A stretch of DNA of 64,000 nucleotides from Pogostemon cablin (Eukaryota > Streptophyta > Magnoliopsida > Lamiales > Lamiaceae). Shown one piece after another: positions 10,758 through 23,295 of the stretch. The position numbers were made by a program, and so were the translations under genes. Each line of letters begins with the position of its first letter. The stretch's first letter is position 1. The DNA lies in the NCBI GenBank assembly GCA_023678885.1, contig CM042985.1, forward strand, positions 31,816,465 through 31,880,464. The letters run 5' to 3'. Under the pieces are notes generated by a model. The model saw only the letters and a program-made list of their open reading frames with translations. It was not told the origin of the DNA and ran no database searches.

Positions 10758-12694
10758 ATGGTTAGCATACGAAGGCGTAAACTCTTAGCACTCTACTCTG
10801 GTATTCAACTTACAGTAAATGATGATACTATCGAATACAATGAATATCCTATAGAAGCATTCTTTCACTTGTCGTGTTACTTAAGCCAATTCAGAATCTT
10901 ACTTTGGATAATCACATAATCTTGGTAGGGCAAAATTCTGTTTTGGGTCCACTTTCGCGGGTTTTTGAGCATGGACACACTCCTGAGAACTGGGGGGAGA
11001 CCGTCAAACCAGTAAGTGTTCACCATCTGAGCGCATATGCATTAGTTTATGCTCATGAAATCCTTTGCCATAAAATACTTTTATCTTTTAAAGTATGAGC
11101 TGAATGAGCTCCTACTACAGCATAGCTATATTGTATGTTGTTTCTGATGTCCATTGGTTTTTGTAGGCATACAAAAGCTTTGGATTCATCAATTTAAATC
11201 TCAGAATAAAGGGAGAGATTTACATGGTTTAAACATAATCGAATCTCATTATTATAATATTTTTCCATCAGATGCAAACTAAGAGACTGTAAGGATTAAG
11301 ATTTCTTATTCTGGCCTGTATTACTTTTATTTTCTTATAATTTAATTGAATTTGGAAGAGATTATACCATGATTCATGCACCATTATGTATCTCTCGTCC
11401 CGTAATTATGTTATATGCTCATCGCTCGTAGATGGACATTTTCCTGCAAATATTTGAGTCTTTTTTATTCAGAGATACTGCCCAAGTTTGATCTTGTATA
11501 ATCACCTAAAATTCATGTTCTTTATGGTAGACTGCTTAAATAATGGTATTGAATGATAGTTTTACAATTTTATTACATAGGAAACCGTCTCGGCGACTCC
11601 ACATGATTCACCAGATTTAGTTGCATCCACTTCATCAAAAGAGCAACTCTTTCAGAAATTCCCTGGTTTGTTCATATCCATGTATTCTACTTATGCCCAT
11701 GTTTGAGTTAATATGCTACCTATTCTAACACATTGTATGTAAATATAGATGTGTTTGTAATCTGTTTACTATCCCTTTTCTGATGAACAATTCTCTGTAA
11801 AACCCAAGTGTGAATTGGCTGCTTTTTGTTTGTGCTGAAATCTGAACTAGCATTTTTTGTCATCCCAGAGATTAGACGTAGAAAGCGCCATAGGAGAAAG
11901 CAAGTCGAAAACCAGGAAACGTGTACCATGCGCGGAGTCTATTACAAGAATAGAAAATGGCAAGCTGCTATTAAAGTTGAGAAGAAACAGATCCATTTGG
12001 GAACAGTTGGCTCAGAAGAAGAAGCTGCTCGATTATATGACAGGTATCTTTGCTGAGCTAGCCACTTAGTTCAAGTAACAATACTTTTTTGAGCAAGAAA
12101 GTTCCTTTCTATTATAACTATCTTGAAGCTGAAAAGACCAAAGTGCCTCAAATGAACTAATCATCACACAACACCCGGTGAGGCGGTTCCTAGGAGGTCT
12201 ATAGCCCCTATTCCCATCTGTAATGAGAAAGGATTTGAACTCATATATGTGTCTTTCAGAAATCCCATTACACAAATTATGCTTTAGGTTATGCCATCTC
12301 TTGTTTTTTTCTCAAGTTATGTTCTAATCAACAGCAAACTATCCTGACCTGCAAACATTTCTACTGGATAGAAGTTGACATGTTATACAATAATAGGGCT
12401 GCATTTATGTGCGGGAGGGAGCCCAACTTCGAGCTATCCGAGGAGGAAAAGCAGGAACTCCAACAGTACAAGTGGAGCGAGTTTCTAGCCATTACACGTT
12501 CTGCAATCACTAACAAGAGTAAGTGTTTGTATATATCATGCATGTCTACAACACAACAATGCTGATATTGTACTGTTTCTCGATCATCAGAAGGCCAGAA
12601 GGGAGTGGGAAGAAAGCCTCAGAACGAGCAGTGGGAGGACGAGCATGGACACAGCAGCCTCTCAGCTTCTGAAGATGACATGTTAGCCCCTTGA
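10758..12694 (+). CDS. APD1: AP2-domain transcription factor, At4g13040/APD1-like
   Basis: Six exons are inferred: 10758-10814, 10886-11011 (the acceptor could instead be 10895), 11581-11665, 11869-12043, 12397-12518 and 12591-12694. Phases match throughout and give about 222 residues. The protein starts MVSIRRRKLLALYSG. A basic patch RRRKRHRRK (about 92-100) is a likely nuclear signal. One AP2 DNA-binding domain spans about 111-160 (RGVYYKNRKWQAAIKV, then LYDRAAFMCGREPNFE across an intron), followed by an acidic helix and SAITNK. The single atypical AP2 domain, size and flanking motifs match the Arabidopsis APD1 (At4g13040) class, reported to act in salicylic-acid defence; transfer of that role is inference. 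The exon 1/2 junction is the least certain part because the intron is only about 71-80 bp. Confidence 0.85.
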
Positions 12695-13728
12695 TGAATT
12701 TCCACTCCTTTGTTTCTTGTAAGGCACTGCAGGGTGAATATATAATGCCTGTTGAGCCTCCATGATTATCGTTGTTCGTCTACTCGATTCGTAACGACTT
12801 ACTTCATAATCTGATTCAATCTGGTTGGCATACAAAAGCCCAGCTTGGGGCAGATCAGCTGAACAACATAATTCAATATTATACATCGTCATCGTACTCT
12901 TCAAGCTCGTATGTTCTTCGTTTTAAGCAGCATATTGTTTTCAAAATCCCATGGCTGTGTTCAGAATTTGGAAATTCATATCAGTAGATTAATTATTTGG
13001 TGTTTCTCAGATTTCACATTTTTTTTTTTTGAATTGCTTCAACGCTCTACTTGGATTTTCTGTTCATTCTAGTGTTGATAGATTCAAATTACTCAAATAG
13101 GAGTATATTTTAAGAAATATAATGCTTTAGATATTCATTTAATTCCAAATTTGATTCATGTTATTGAATCTTATGTAGTTATTCCTCTCTCTTCCCCCTT
13201 AAAGATAAATAAAAGATAAACAAAAGATAAAATAGTACTTAAAACATCTTTCATGCAATGAAAGGAAGTAAAAAATGAAATCATTTTTTTTTATTATTAA
13301 TTATTTTTCATTGGAGATGCTTATTTATACTAAAAATTATTTATTTATTAAATAATATCACTTCATCAATCAAGATTTTTTCTTCTTTTTTTAATCTGTC
13401 TGTCCATTAAAAAAAAGTCTTATATGAGCTTTTGCCAAATAATAAAAAATTAATAATAATAATTTGACAACACTCTCTTCGAACGATGAAAAATCTAAAC
13501 TGCTAAAATTAAGTATTTCAATTTGGACTCGGGTTTGTTAAGCCCAGATCTGGGTCCAATATTTATATTTAGACCCAATGGGCTAATTAATTTGAATGAT
13601 TCTGGCCCAATAATAGGCGGCAAAGCCATCAGCTTTAGCAACTCATTAGCTGAATTATCGCCGCCGTGAACCACCGTTCGCCGCCCTTATTTTTACCAGA
13701 CTCCCTTTTGTAATTTATCAATTGACAG
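12695..13728. other. Intergenic spacer
   Basis: This contains the 3' UTR of the AP2 gene, then AT-rich sequence with no gene signal, then a short GC-rich leader (about 13655-13728) for the next gene. Confidence 0.5.
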
Positions 13729-15549
13729 ATGGCTTCAGATGGCCAAAATCCAGATCAGACACCTCCGCCCCCTCCTTCATCTTCTTCTAATTTCTCTGAT
13801 CACTGGAAAGAGCGCATTTTAATCCCCACCGTACTCGCAGGTGTTTTTTTTCTTCTTTTTCTCGTTCTTAGAGCCCTGCGAACTCAAACTCCTTATAATT
13901 TTAATTTTTTTATTTTATTGAAATCCTTAATGCGAAATCGGATGCTGAAATCATTTCGTCGTTTTTGTTTAAATTAGGTATCGCTGGTGGCGCTGTAGGA
14001 TTATTATCGAAGCATGGAAAGGTTCATGGCCTTTCAACAATGTCAGCGACTTACGCTTCCAATTTTGCTATTGTCACCGGCTGTTATTGCGGTAAATTTG
14101 TTCTTCCGATTATACATTTTATTTTGTGGATTTCATTTTATTCTACTTGCTGGAGTCAGAATTTGTTCATCATTGGTTGTGTAAGAGCAGCAATACGAAT
14201 ATAAATTAATTTGAACTGTGATTTATAACAAATTTTTTGACGAAAATTGAATCTTGATTATGTGATATGGGTCCTGAATAATGTATTTGTAGCTTTTAGA
14301 TTCAATTTTGCACAACGTTTACGTTTACGTCTAGTACTTGGTGACTTTGCGATGGTTTACTTCGAGCACATGCAAAGATAATCACATATTGTGGTGTGAA
14401 TTTTTAAAACCGTTGTTGAATTGGTAATGTTTTTCTCATGTAACTCATTTCTGTTTCTTATAAATTGGTGATTATAATGTAGAGTAGATGAAATGTTTGC
14501 TCGTTTCATTTGTAATGTAGAATTTTCTTTAATAGAACTCTTCTAAGGCTGTAGAACTCAATAGTATCAACAGTTGTTTCTGTCGTCTCTTACAAGTGCC
14601 GTTTACAAAAATTCTTGACTTTCTTTAGTGGGGATATCATATGGCTTAAGAACAATCAGAACTCAGAGGTGGAGTACTTAGTTAAGATTGAAGGAGCATT
14701 TCTTGCTTCGTCTTTGGAGCAAGCTAGGTTGCACGAAATTTGGAAAAAAAAAATTTTCAAAACTGCGTAGTTCTGCAGATTTTTTTCAGTGTCTTGGTGA
14801 GAAGATAATGTTAAGCACTCTTCAACTTGTGTCACTAGAAAGTCCATTGTTCTTTTCTTTCAGAGCATATATAGCGAGTGGTGATAATTCGATCCAAGTG
14901 TATGCATTTTTCTGCAAACTAAAGATTAACTTGGATGCTTGATGTAGTATAGATGCATTCCCAAATTAGATTCTTTTTAAAAAAAATTTAAAATGCATCT
15001 TGATGTTGTCGAGTAACAAAGTGATTTAAGAGGAAACAGGGCTGATTCAATGCACGAGTTCGGGGAATTTTTGTTCTTTGCATATTGAGTTCTTAGAGTT
15101 ACAGGTGCTCGTGAATTTGTGAGGGTAAGTAGAGAAGGAGAACCAGATGACTTGCTGAACTCAGTCATTGGAGGCTTTGGTGCTGGAGCAATTCTCGGGC
15201 GCCTGCAAGGTATATGCAAGACTTATTGTACTCATACAGTCGTACACTTATTCATTGTTCCTATTTGGCTGCATTTATCTTACCCCTTGTTCAAAATGAC
15301 GAACTAGCTGGTCCAATTGGCGCTGCTCGTTATTCTGTTATGTTTGCTGTTGCTGGGACGGCCCTTGATTATGCTACTCTAAAGGCAATGCCTACTATCA
15401 GCAGACTCAAAGAGAGTAAGGCTGACTGGTTCAAGTTACCCGAATGGTCGCCCATTCGGGTGCTCGATGAGGAGGCTGTTGCTGCCAAGCGCTCTCGAGA
15501 ACAACAAATTTACAGAAAAGTCCATGGTCTGAACAAAGAAGAACCCTGA
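13729..15549 (+). CDS. Tim17/Tim22/Tim23 (PRAT) family membrane protein
   Basis: Four exons, 13729-13840, 13978-14091, 15105-15209 and 15308-15549, all splice in phase 1 and give 190 residues. After a Pro/Ser-rich start (MASDGQNPDQTPPPPP), four short Gly/Ala-rich membrane segments are visible at about 29-48, 60-79, 92-110 and 113-131. They include Gly-rich turns such as IAGGAVG, IGGFGAGAILGRLQ and GPIGAARY, which is the PRAT layout. The C-terminal 50 residues are hydrophilic and charged. PRAT proteins are import channels or assembly factors of mitochondria or plastids; which subfamily this one belongs to is not clear. The gene converges on the FHA gene, apart from the NLR relic placed between them. 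Confidence 0.82.
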
Positions 15550-16214
15550 TATCTTCTCTCTTTTTGCCCAACTGTTTTATTGCATGTCATTTATATGCAT
15601 ATACATATATATAGTATTTGTCTGTGTCATAATTCAGTGAAGAACTGTAACAAAATCTTGGCATTGTTAGTTTGTACTTTCCTTTTCTGGACATTGGACA
15701 TAGGCCTTTTTTGGGTAATCGATTAGTGAGACCCTCTTGTTTCCTACAGTTTAGGGAATCCGACATGATATTTATTCATAAGAGTAAATTTTAGGTTCTG
15801 AAATTCTTGGGTTATCCAGTTATTATATTGTGTAATTGGACAGAAATAATTTAATTTTATGATTAGCTATTTAACTTTAAACACGTCACACTAGAAACTG
15901 TCTTATATTAATTGATTCAGCTTACTAAGAAAATGTTATTTTTTTCTGTAGAAAGTAAAAAAAAAAAAAAAAACTAATCATGTAAATTAACATGGCAAGG
16001 AAGGTGAAATAAAAAAAAAATAGGAGTTGGTTGTTCTTAAGCAGTTAATTAAATGAATATAATTCATAAGAGAACATTCAAAGTAGTGCTCATCCAAACA
16101 TGTAATGAGACCCACTACAAAATTCAAAATAACAGATACACCATAGGAATCTCACTGTTTACATAATTTTTACATTTTAAATTGCTAACCATGCTGGAAG
16201 TTCTCAAGAGAGAA
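15384..16214. repeat. Segmental duplication, copy A (last exon and downstream of the Tim17-like gene)
   Basis: This stretch covers the 3' part of the Tim17-like gene's last exon and about 660 bp downstream. It recurs at 18681-19322 in the same orientation, from GGCAATG to CTCAAGAGAGAA, with small indels. The two copies bracket the NLR relic. Confidence 0.9.
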
Positions 16215-16324
16215 TACGTATAGTAGTTTTTAATGTTACGAAACACCAATTAAACAGGAACTATGAAATATAATAATAACACACGCATTCTATCGACGGG
16301 CATTAGTTATTGGTTGGATTCGAA

Positions 16325-18605
16325 CACTGTTAACAGGATGCAATCTACATACAAGGACTTGGAATCCTTTCAAGATTTAGTAGAAAGATTAGACAGCAGG
16401 GCGAGGAAGAAGATGAGTAGTTTAATAGGAGAAGGCACGTAGATGGAGATACTGAAGAAGGTGAAGGAGAAGTGCAATAAATTGTTGCTTGAAGAAGAAG
16501 GAGTTGTTTCCAAGTCAAGGAGTGTTGGATTATCAGACGTGTGGATTGAGCTCAAAGAAGATCTTTTAGTCCCATATTCCCTCGATGGGATGCCAGGGGT
16601 TGGCAAGACAGCTCTGGCTCATCAACTTTTTCATGATCTGGATATTGTTGAGTGGTTTCACTGTCGTGTCTGGGCGAGTGTAGGAGTTGAATGGAAGCCT
16701 GACGAAATCAGACAAGTGGACTCTGTACAAACTAATCCTCATGAGGAAATCGCTATTCGTTTGAAACAATGTTTGATGGACAAGCGATTCCTTATCGTGT
16801 TGGATGACGTATGGAACGAAAAGGTCTGCGAGTTCTTGGAAAGTTCACTTCCCGACAGCAAAAATGGAAGTCAGGTTTTTCTTACAACAAGGAATACTCT
16901 TGCAGGAGGATTGCACCTTCAAGTGAGGTTGATGAGTAAAGACGAAAGCTGGCATCTTCTGCGAAACAGGGTGTTTGGTGGAGACGGTAAAAAGATTGCC
17001 GACAAGTGTGATGGTCTTCCTCTTACAATCGTCACCGTTGCTGACCTCCTATCTAAGGCCGAGGAGGAACCGGGATCACTCTGGATTGACGTAGCAACAG
17101 AGAAGAGACATTCAATCTTTATGGAGGCATATGCAAAAATATCAGAGGTACTATATCCGAGCTTTAAAAAATTAGATATGTATAATTGTATAAACCATGC
17201 TTTCTTTATATGGGACTTTTTCCTCTAAAGTCTGTGATTAGAGGATCCAAGATCATTAACATGTGGATGGCTGAGGACTTGATTCAACCAATAGGAAATA
17301 AGACTTTAGAGTATCTTGGTGAAGTTTCCTTGAGATATTTTAAGGCACTAAATCATGTTATGATCTTACAAAGTAGCACTGGTTTAATAGAATCTACAAG
17401 ACTTCAAGGCGTAAAAACGTGTCGCCTCCACTTTTCGTGGTTGCACTTCATCCAAAGATAATCTAGCAAGGAAAACATGTTTTATGTCCTGGATTGCTTT
17501 GATGATGCTTTTGAAGAACGTATGCAAAACCAAAGATGGTTGAGCATTCATAATAATGCTTTACTTGGCCTCAAAGATGTGCATCAATCGACCGAGGAAA
17601 ATTGTGCACCATCTGCACAAACTCTTTTATGTTTAGGTCCTTATAGTCAATATATGGTACCAATATGTTTCGGCTTAAAGTTGCTTAAGAGGCTTGATGC
17701 TCTTAACATCCGTTTCTATGATTTTCCACGGGAGGTGTTGCAAATGGTTGAGTAAAGATGCCTTGCTCTGACGTGCAATGGACAACTTCCTTCTTCCATA
17801 TCCAACCTTGGAAAACTCTATTTCTTGATTGTTCGTCGTCATTCTAGCATCAAATCGCGTGGAGCTCCATCCTACTTGCCCATGGAGATATGGGATATGA
17901 AAAGCCTCAAGTATCTCCATGTCATGGGGAACGACCTATTGGATATTGGCGACGACACTTCATTACCAGACCTTAGCGAAGTTTTGGATGTGAATACTAC
18001 AAGTCGCAATGTTCTCAAAAGAGTCTCTAATCTAAAGAAGCTAGGAATTAGAATCGAACTCAAACCTAATGTTGAAGACTCCACGTGTTGCTTTGATCAA
18101 CTTTCCGATGCAGGTAAACTAGACACTTAAATGTGTGATCGTGAATCGTGAATACAAGTTTCAAGTTGGTCCATTTCCATGCTTCCCTGCAATTTGCTTA
18201 AGAAAGTTGAGTTTAAGTGGATTGGGATATTCTTGGGAAGAAATGAGCAAGATTGCTTCGTTGCCAACTCTTGAAACTCTCAAGCTTCGATTCAATGCCT
18301 TTCGAGGAACAACGTGGGAAGTAGAAGAGAATGGATTTCAAAAGCTTCACCTTCTTCAAATTGAAGATATTGATCTTGTAAAATTAAAGTTTGCACGTGG
18401 AAGCTTCAAACGTCTTTTTGCTCTAAAAATAAAGCACTGTTACAAATTGAAAGAGCTCTATTTTGATAATCATGGAAGTGTTGGAGATATTGAAGTTGTT
18501 GACAGCAATCCTCTGGTTGAAAGGAGCATAAAAGAGAGTGTAGGAGATAAAGGAAGTGGCCTTTATCTTCAGACATTTAATGTGCACTCTTCATGGAAAC
18601 CATGA
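16325..18605 (+). pseudogene. CC-NB-ARC-LRR (NLR) disease-resistance gene relic
   Basis: A short coiled-coil remnant (from about 16325) ends in an in-frame TAG just before 16443. The longest open segment (16443-17228, 261 residues) is an NB-ARC core: P-loop GMPGVGKT at 49-56, kinase-2 FLIVLDDVW at 116-124, RNBS-B GSQVFLTTR at 142-150 and a GLPL motif at 191-194. Spacing before GLPL is shorter than usual. A frameshift near 17190 moves CFLYMGLFP (RNBS-D) into another frame (17186-17461). Later stops at about 17459, 17753 and 18128 break the LRR part, which continues to 18605 with leucine-rich strands such as KLSLSGLGYSWEEM. No MHD motif was found. The style resembles the Solanaceae late-blight R1-type family. 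It cannot make a full NLR; a truncated product is possible. Confidence 0.88.
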
Positions 18606-18680
18606 ACGACAACTTTTGTAATTCAGTTTGGATTTTATATTCCAAATAATAACATACTTTTTTTCAATTTACTCCACTAT

Positions 18681-19322
18681 GGCAATGTCTAGTCTAACAT
18701 CAGCAGACTCAAAGAGAGTAAGGCTGTTGCTGCCAAGCGCTCTAGAGAACAACAAATTTACAGAAAAGTCCATAGTCTGAACAAAGAATAACCATGATAT
18801 CTATACATATATACATGTCTGTGTCATAATTCAGTGAAAACTGTAACAAAATCTTGCCATTGTTGGTTTGTTCTTTCCTTTTCTGGACATTGGTAATCGA
18901 CTCGAGACACGGTTTCCTAAGTTCTGGGATTCCGACATGGTATTTATTCATATAAATTTTAGATTCTAAAATTCTTGCGTTATTTCAGTTATTATCTTGT
19001 GTATTTGGACAGAAATAACTTTTATGATTAGCTATTTAAATTTGTCTTATATTATTAATTGATTCAGCTTACTAAGAAAATAGTATTACTGTAGAAAAAA
19101 AAACTATGTAATTTCACATGGTAATGAAGGCGAAAAATAGGAATTGGTTGTTCTTAAGCAGTTAGTTAAATGAATGAAATTCATAATAAATTTCAAAGTA
19201 GTGCCATCCAAACATGTAAAATTAAAGCCACTACAAAATTCAAAATACCAGATACACCATAGGAATCTCACTGTCTACATAATTTTTACATGTTAAATTG
19301 CTCAGAAGTTCTCAAGAGAGAA
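18681..19322. repeat. Segmental duplication, copy B (truncated Tim17-like 3' end)
   Basis: This copy of 15384-16214 lacks about 54 bp of the last exon. The deletion runs from one GGCTG to the next, so it probably arose between short direct repeats. Its former reading frame is broken. Its right end runs into the last codons of the FHA gene (stop at 19312-19314). Confidence 0.9.
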
Positions 19323-22034
19323 GCGAAACAAGAGAGACGAACTCCTGTGTGATGCGTCCCTTTGATCTGGTGTTGATTACAAAGTGCTCTGGGTATTTCC
19401 TCAACAACACCAGCATTCCGTACCATGGCTTTCCTTTGGCATCCGGGTTGGAAAAATCCTCAGAAGTCAAGTATTTTCTCACTCGGCTATGATGCCAAAT
19501 ACTACCGAATTGTTCCATCAACTGCACAACGACATCATTAGAGCAAGATTCATCAATACATTTACAACATATGATGTGTGCATTATGGTGAATACAACAA
19601 CTTTTCGAGCCTTGAATTGGTAAAAGCCCAAGATGCTAACAGAGATAAGTTACGAGTCTTAGAAAACTGTAGTCAAACTCCATAAGAGAAAATGAACTGC
19701 ATATATGCTACCAACTGACACAATACCTGCAAATTATATAAGCCCATCAACTAGGTGACAGAATAAGGTGCTTAATTATGAGGCCAAAGAAGAATCAAGA
19801 ATCTCATAAATAATTGAACATCAAGTGAATTAATGAAGGAGAAGTCAAGATCATCCGCTAAAAGTGAAGGAGAAGAGGATCCCATAGATATGGGGGGCTA
19901 CTAAGAATAATCTCCTTTTATAATCTATCACCATTATAGGAGGAAAAAAAAAATACACAACAATTATAGTTATAATACTGATTCTGGAGTTTATAGAAGA
20001 TTTAATGCTGTTCTCTCTCAACGATAACACACTAATGATTATAATTTTGAACTATCTAACCTGAGTAGCTGACTAGATTCTGTAGTTATAATTACAAGAG
20101 TAGACTATGTAGAGAAATTCGCAAAAACATAGAATTTGTAACTACATTCCTGTTCGAGAAGATTCAAGTGTTCATAGAACAGTAGCACTTCACCAGTTCA
20201 CCTCATCTCCCACCTTCAATTTTTTCACCCCCACCCACTCAAATACAAATTACCACCAAAATTCTGAGCAAGCACACATAGACATGCATATGAACACACA
20301 AAGAACAGACATCTTGCAGATCCCTTTCGTAAAGTTGAGACACATGGATTAGATTAAATGCTGCCATATAAACTCAGATTAATCACAATTAAGAAAAGGA
20401 AAAAAAAAGCACAATGATGAGGTCTAGGGACTAAGATCACGGTTAACAATTAATGAGCTAGTAATATAACTACAAAATATATTTCATGCTTGCTGGTACA
20501 AGGTAAAGTGTGGGTTGTGAAAGTCATTCTTAGGCCAAACCAGGCTAGCAGTACAATCAATAATAGACAACCATTGTGCGCTAATTCTTTGGCCAAAGCT
20601 CCCATCAAGTGGTTACATATTAACAGAAACGAATATCAGCACCACAAGGGGAGTGAGTGTTGATAAAAGACAAGCATTGAAAATAAAATAAGGAAAGACC
20701 AGATGCTTGTTAATGTTTATAAAGTTACCTCCGCATGAAGCTTCTCCATAGCCATCCAGTCCCCAGGACCACATAAATCAGACAGGACTGTTGCCACTGA
20801 TGACACAACATCCTTTTCCTCTAATTGAAGGAGCTGCTGGTTGTCAGCTTCCCTGTCAACGCGTGATCTTCCATCACCCTTTTTATCTGCAAGATATAAG
20901 ATTAAAGTCATATGGATAGCACGGAAAATGGGAGAGGAAGGCATTAAACTTTTGTCTCTGCAGATCAATAATCATTCAATCCAATATCCCACATGTTATT
21001 TAGCAAATAACCTGTAAAGTGTAAATATACGTTTTAAACGAAACATCTGCAAATACGTCCTGGACATTTTTTTCTTACCCAAGCTGTATGCAGTATCTAA
21101 CTGACTTAACAGAGTAATTACTATAAAGTTCCCTAGGAATGCTCTTATGACCACTACATCAAAAGTCAAACCAACAAATGTATCACAAGTTCTGACCTTA
21201 AATAGTACACTTAAGTCTCAGCAATTACACACTATCGGCAAAGGAAGCACACACACTACATATTAACAACAAACACAAAGCCTATCTGAAAAATGTATGC
21301 TTCTGCAATCCTATAAAACCAGTAGCCAAATTATGACAAGATATCTATGAATAATTCTACATAATAAATAACTTACCCAATTGACCTGAGGAACCTGCTT
21401 TACCACCGGAACCATATCCGTATCCACCACCACCAGAACCATCAACAGCATCGACCCTCCTCAACCGCTTACCTCCAGATGATCCGTCCTCCCCTGCCCC
21501 TCCACCATCTTCCTCATTATACTCATCCTCGTAGTACTCTCCCCTGACTCTTCCTTTCTTCCCATAACCCACCCCTCCACCACCGGGAGGCGGAGGCAAC
21601 CCCAAATGCTGCTGCTGATGATACTGATGCGCAGGACCCCCAATTGGATAATTAACGGCGTGATGCCTCGGGCCAATGGGCCCGCCCAAAATGCTCCTAA
21701 CCGGCAGTAAAAAGTAGAATTCTTTGTCGCCAATCTGTAGAAGATCTTGAGAGTCAAGCTTGACCGGGGGGTTACCGGGGAGGTGGAGAACGCCCTCGAC
21801 GAAGCAGCCATTCTTGCCGAGAACCTCGAGGGCGAAACGACGACGTTGGAAATCGTAGAAGATGCGGGCGTGGTGGCGGCTGATGTTCATCCCTCCGCCG
21901 AGTGAAGAGAGGTCAACGTCGACAGAGGATTTCTTGGAATTGCGGCCGAGAATTATGGAGTAGGTCTGCATGTAATACTCGAAATCTTCACCTTGTAGCT
22001 TTGCGAACCCCGCCTCCACGTCGCTGCTCCCCAT
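19312..22034 (-). CDS. FHA2: FHA domain protein, FHA2-like nuclear regulator
   Basis: Three minus-strand exons, 22034-21377, 20886-20729 and 19521-19312, splice GT-AG in frame and give 341 residues. The FHA phosphopeptide-binding domain lies near the N terminus: Gly30-Arg31 (LGRNSKK), Ser52-Arg53-His54-His55 (NISRHHAR) and Asn75-Gly76 (GKNGCFVEG), ending around FYFLLPV. A Gly/Pro-rich low-complexity stretch with an acidic run (EDEYNEEDGG) follows. The C-terminal third (exons 2-3) is a conserved helical module with DWMAMEKLHAE and LTSEDFSNPDAKGKPWYG. This architecture matches plant FHA2/FHA1 proteins, described as nuclear and transcription-related. The middle intron is about 1.2 kb. The extreme C terminus overlaps the duplication breakpoint. 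Confidence 0.9.
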
Positions 22035-23295
22035 TACTCGGAATTAGGGTTCCGATCGCAATTGCGAGAACAGAAAAGTTTTAATTGGGGGCAGATATTA
22101 GTGATTTGAGTGGGTTCATATATCTTCGATTCATATGATTACAATAACAATGATACAATTTCGTTTCCGATGAGAGAAGAAGAAGATTAAGGGCAAGGCA
22201 GTCGATTTTATGTACAGCGGTGTAAAATACTTCTGGCGCTTCATAAATTAATGAGAATGAACTGCGGAGTTTACCGCATTCGGGTTCCGACCCGAATGAA
22301 CATCTTACGTACAAACTACAAACTCTCACAATTTTGGAGTATACACTCATTTAGTCATTTATCTGAGTTTTCCTCTCCCATCTAAAAAATTATATCATAT
22401 ACACACATATATATACTTTTTTTTAATTATGATTAATAAAAATTAAGTTTATTTTATGTCAAAAATTAATATTTATTTTTATTATAATTGAGAAGTCATT
22501 GCCGTAATTTGGTTTTTTAAAACTAACTGTGTCTCATTAGTCATTATGCTCTTCTTTTAAACAAAAATTGTGTTTTCAATGGCGGGCATTTAATTGGATA
22601 ATTAATTTTGTAGATGAGTTTTACATGATTTTAGCAAAATATCTTAATATATACTATTATTAAGTAGTAGTTTTATACCATTCATATTTTTGGTGATCTT
22701 TTAAATGAAAAAACGGGTGAATTGTAAAAAAAATTATGAACTTTACTGTTATCACAAATTAATCCTCACTTTTGAGAAATTGCAAGAAAAATCACAATCT
22801 TTAAGTATTATTAAAAAAAACCCAATTTGTGACTAAAAATATAATTTTTTTGCAATAACACTTAAAGGTGGTGATTTTTTTTTTTACAATTTTTTAAAAG
22901 AGAGGATTAATTTTCAATAGGAATAAAATTCGTAATATTTTTTTGCAATTAACCCTTTATTAATTATAATATTTATCCTTTTAAACAAAACATTATATAT
23001 CCTTATTACAGGAGAACATTCATTCTTAAAATAAAAGTAGTCCAAAATACTCCTATATATGTAGTAATAAGATATTTGATGTGATCCAACAGGGTTGTAA
23101 TGGGTACAGTGATCTTCCGGATATGCAAGCATGTACACAATCGCCATAAGTTTCTGTCCTTCCCCTCTCTCTCTCTCTCTCTCCATTTTTGTCACACAAA
23201 TTAACAACTACTAATATCAAGATCAATAAAGTAAATATATACTCCTACTACTTTGTTCATAAACAACATATTAATTAATTAATGGGTAGTGAGTA
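22035..23295. other. Spacer between the FHA gene promoter and the Y3IP1 3' end
   Basis: The first 300 bp are the FHA gene leader/promoter. The rest is AT-rich and holds a MULE-type MITE (22715-22955) and a (CT)n run at about 23167-23182. No gene was seen. Confidence 0.55.
22715..22955. mobile_element. MULE-type foldback MITE, copy 1
   Basis: The ends are long inverted repeats: left GGGTGAATTG then TTATGAACTTTACTG and AATTAATCCTCAC, right the complement ending TTGCAATTAACCC. The arms meet around an AT-rich centre near 22830. The same family occurs at 27511-27749. No clear target-site duplication was found at this copy. Confidence 0.65.

Noticed and set aside
11720..12069. Alternative frames around the AP2 exon
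   Set aside because: Only the frame giving RGVYYKNRKWQAAIKV encodes a domain; the others overlap it.
12160..12260. SINE-like B-box (GGATTTGAACTC, minus-strand GTTCAAATCC) in an AP2 gene intron
   Set aside because: No matching A-box at the right spacing, no poly-A or poly-T tail and no target duplication were found, so a SINE call is not supported.
20717..20968. Separate small minus-strand protein
   Set aside because: It is the second exon of the FHA gene plus intron read-through, not an independent gene.
21461..21811. Second frame inside FHA exon 1
   Set aside because: It overlaps a well-supported FHA coding exon in another frame and its composition follows from the Gly-rich codons.
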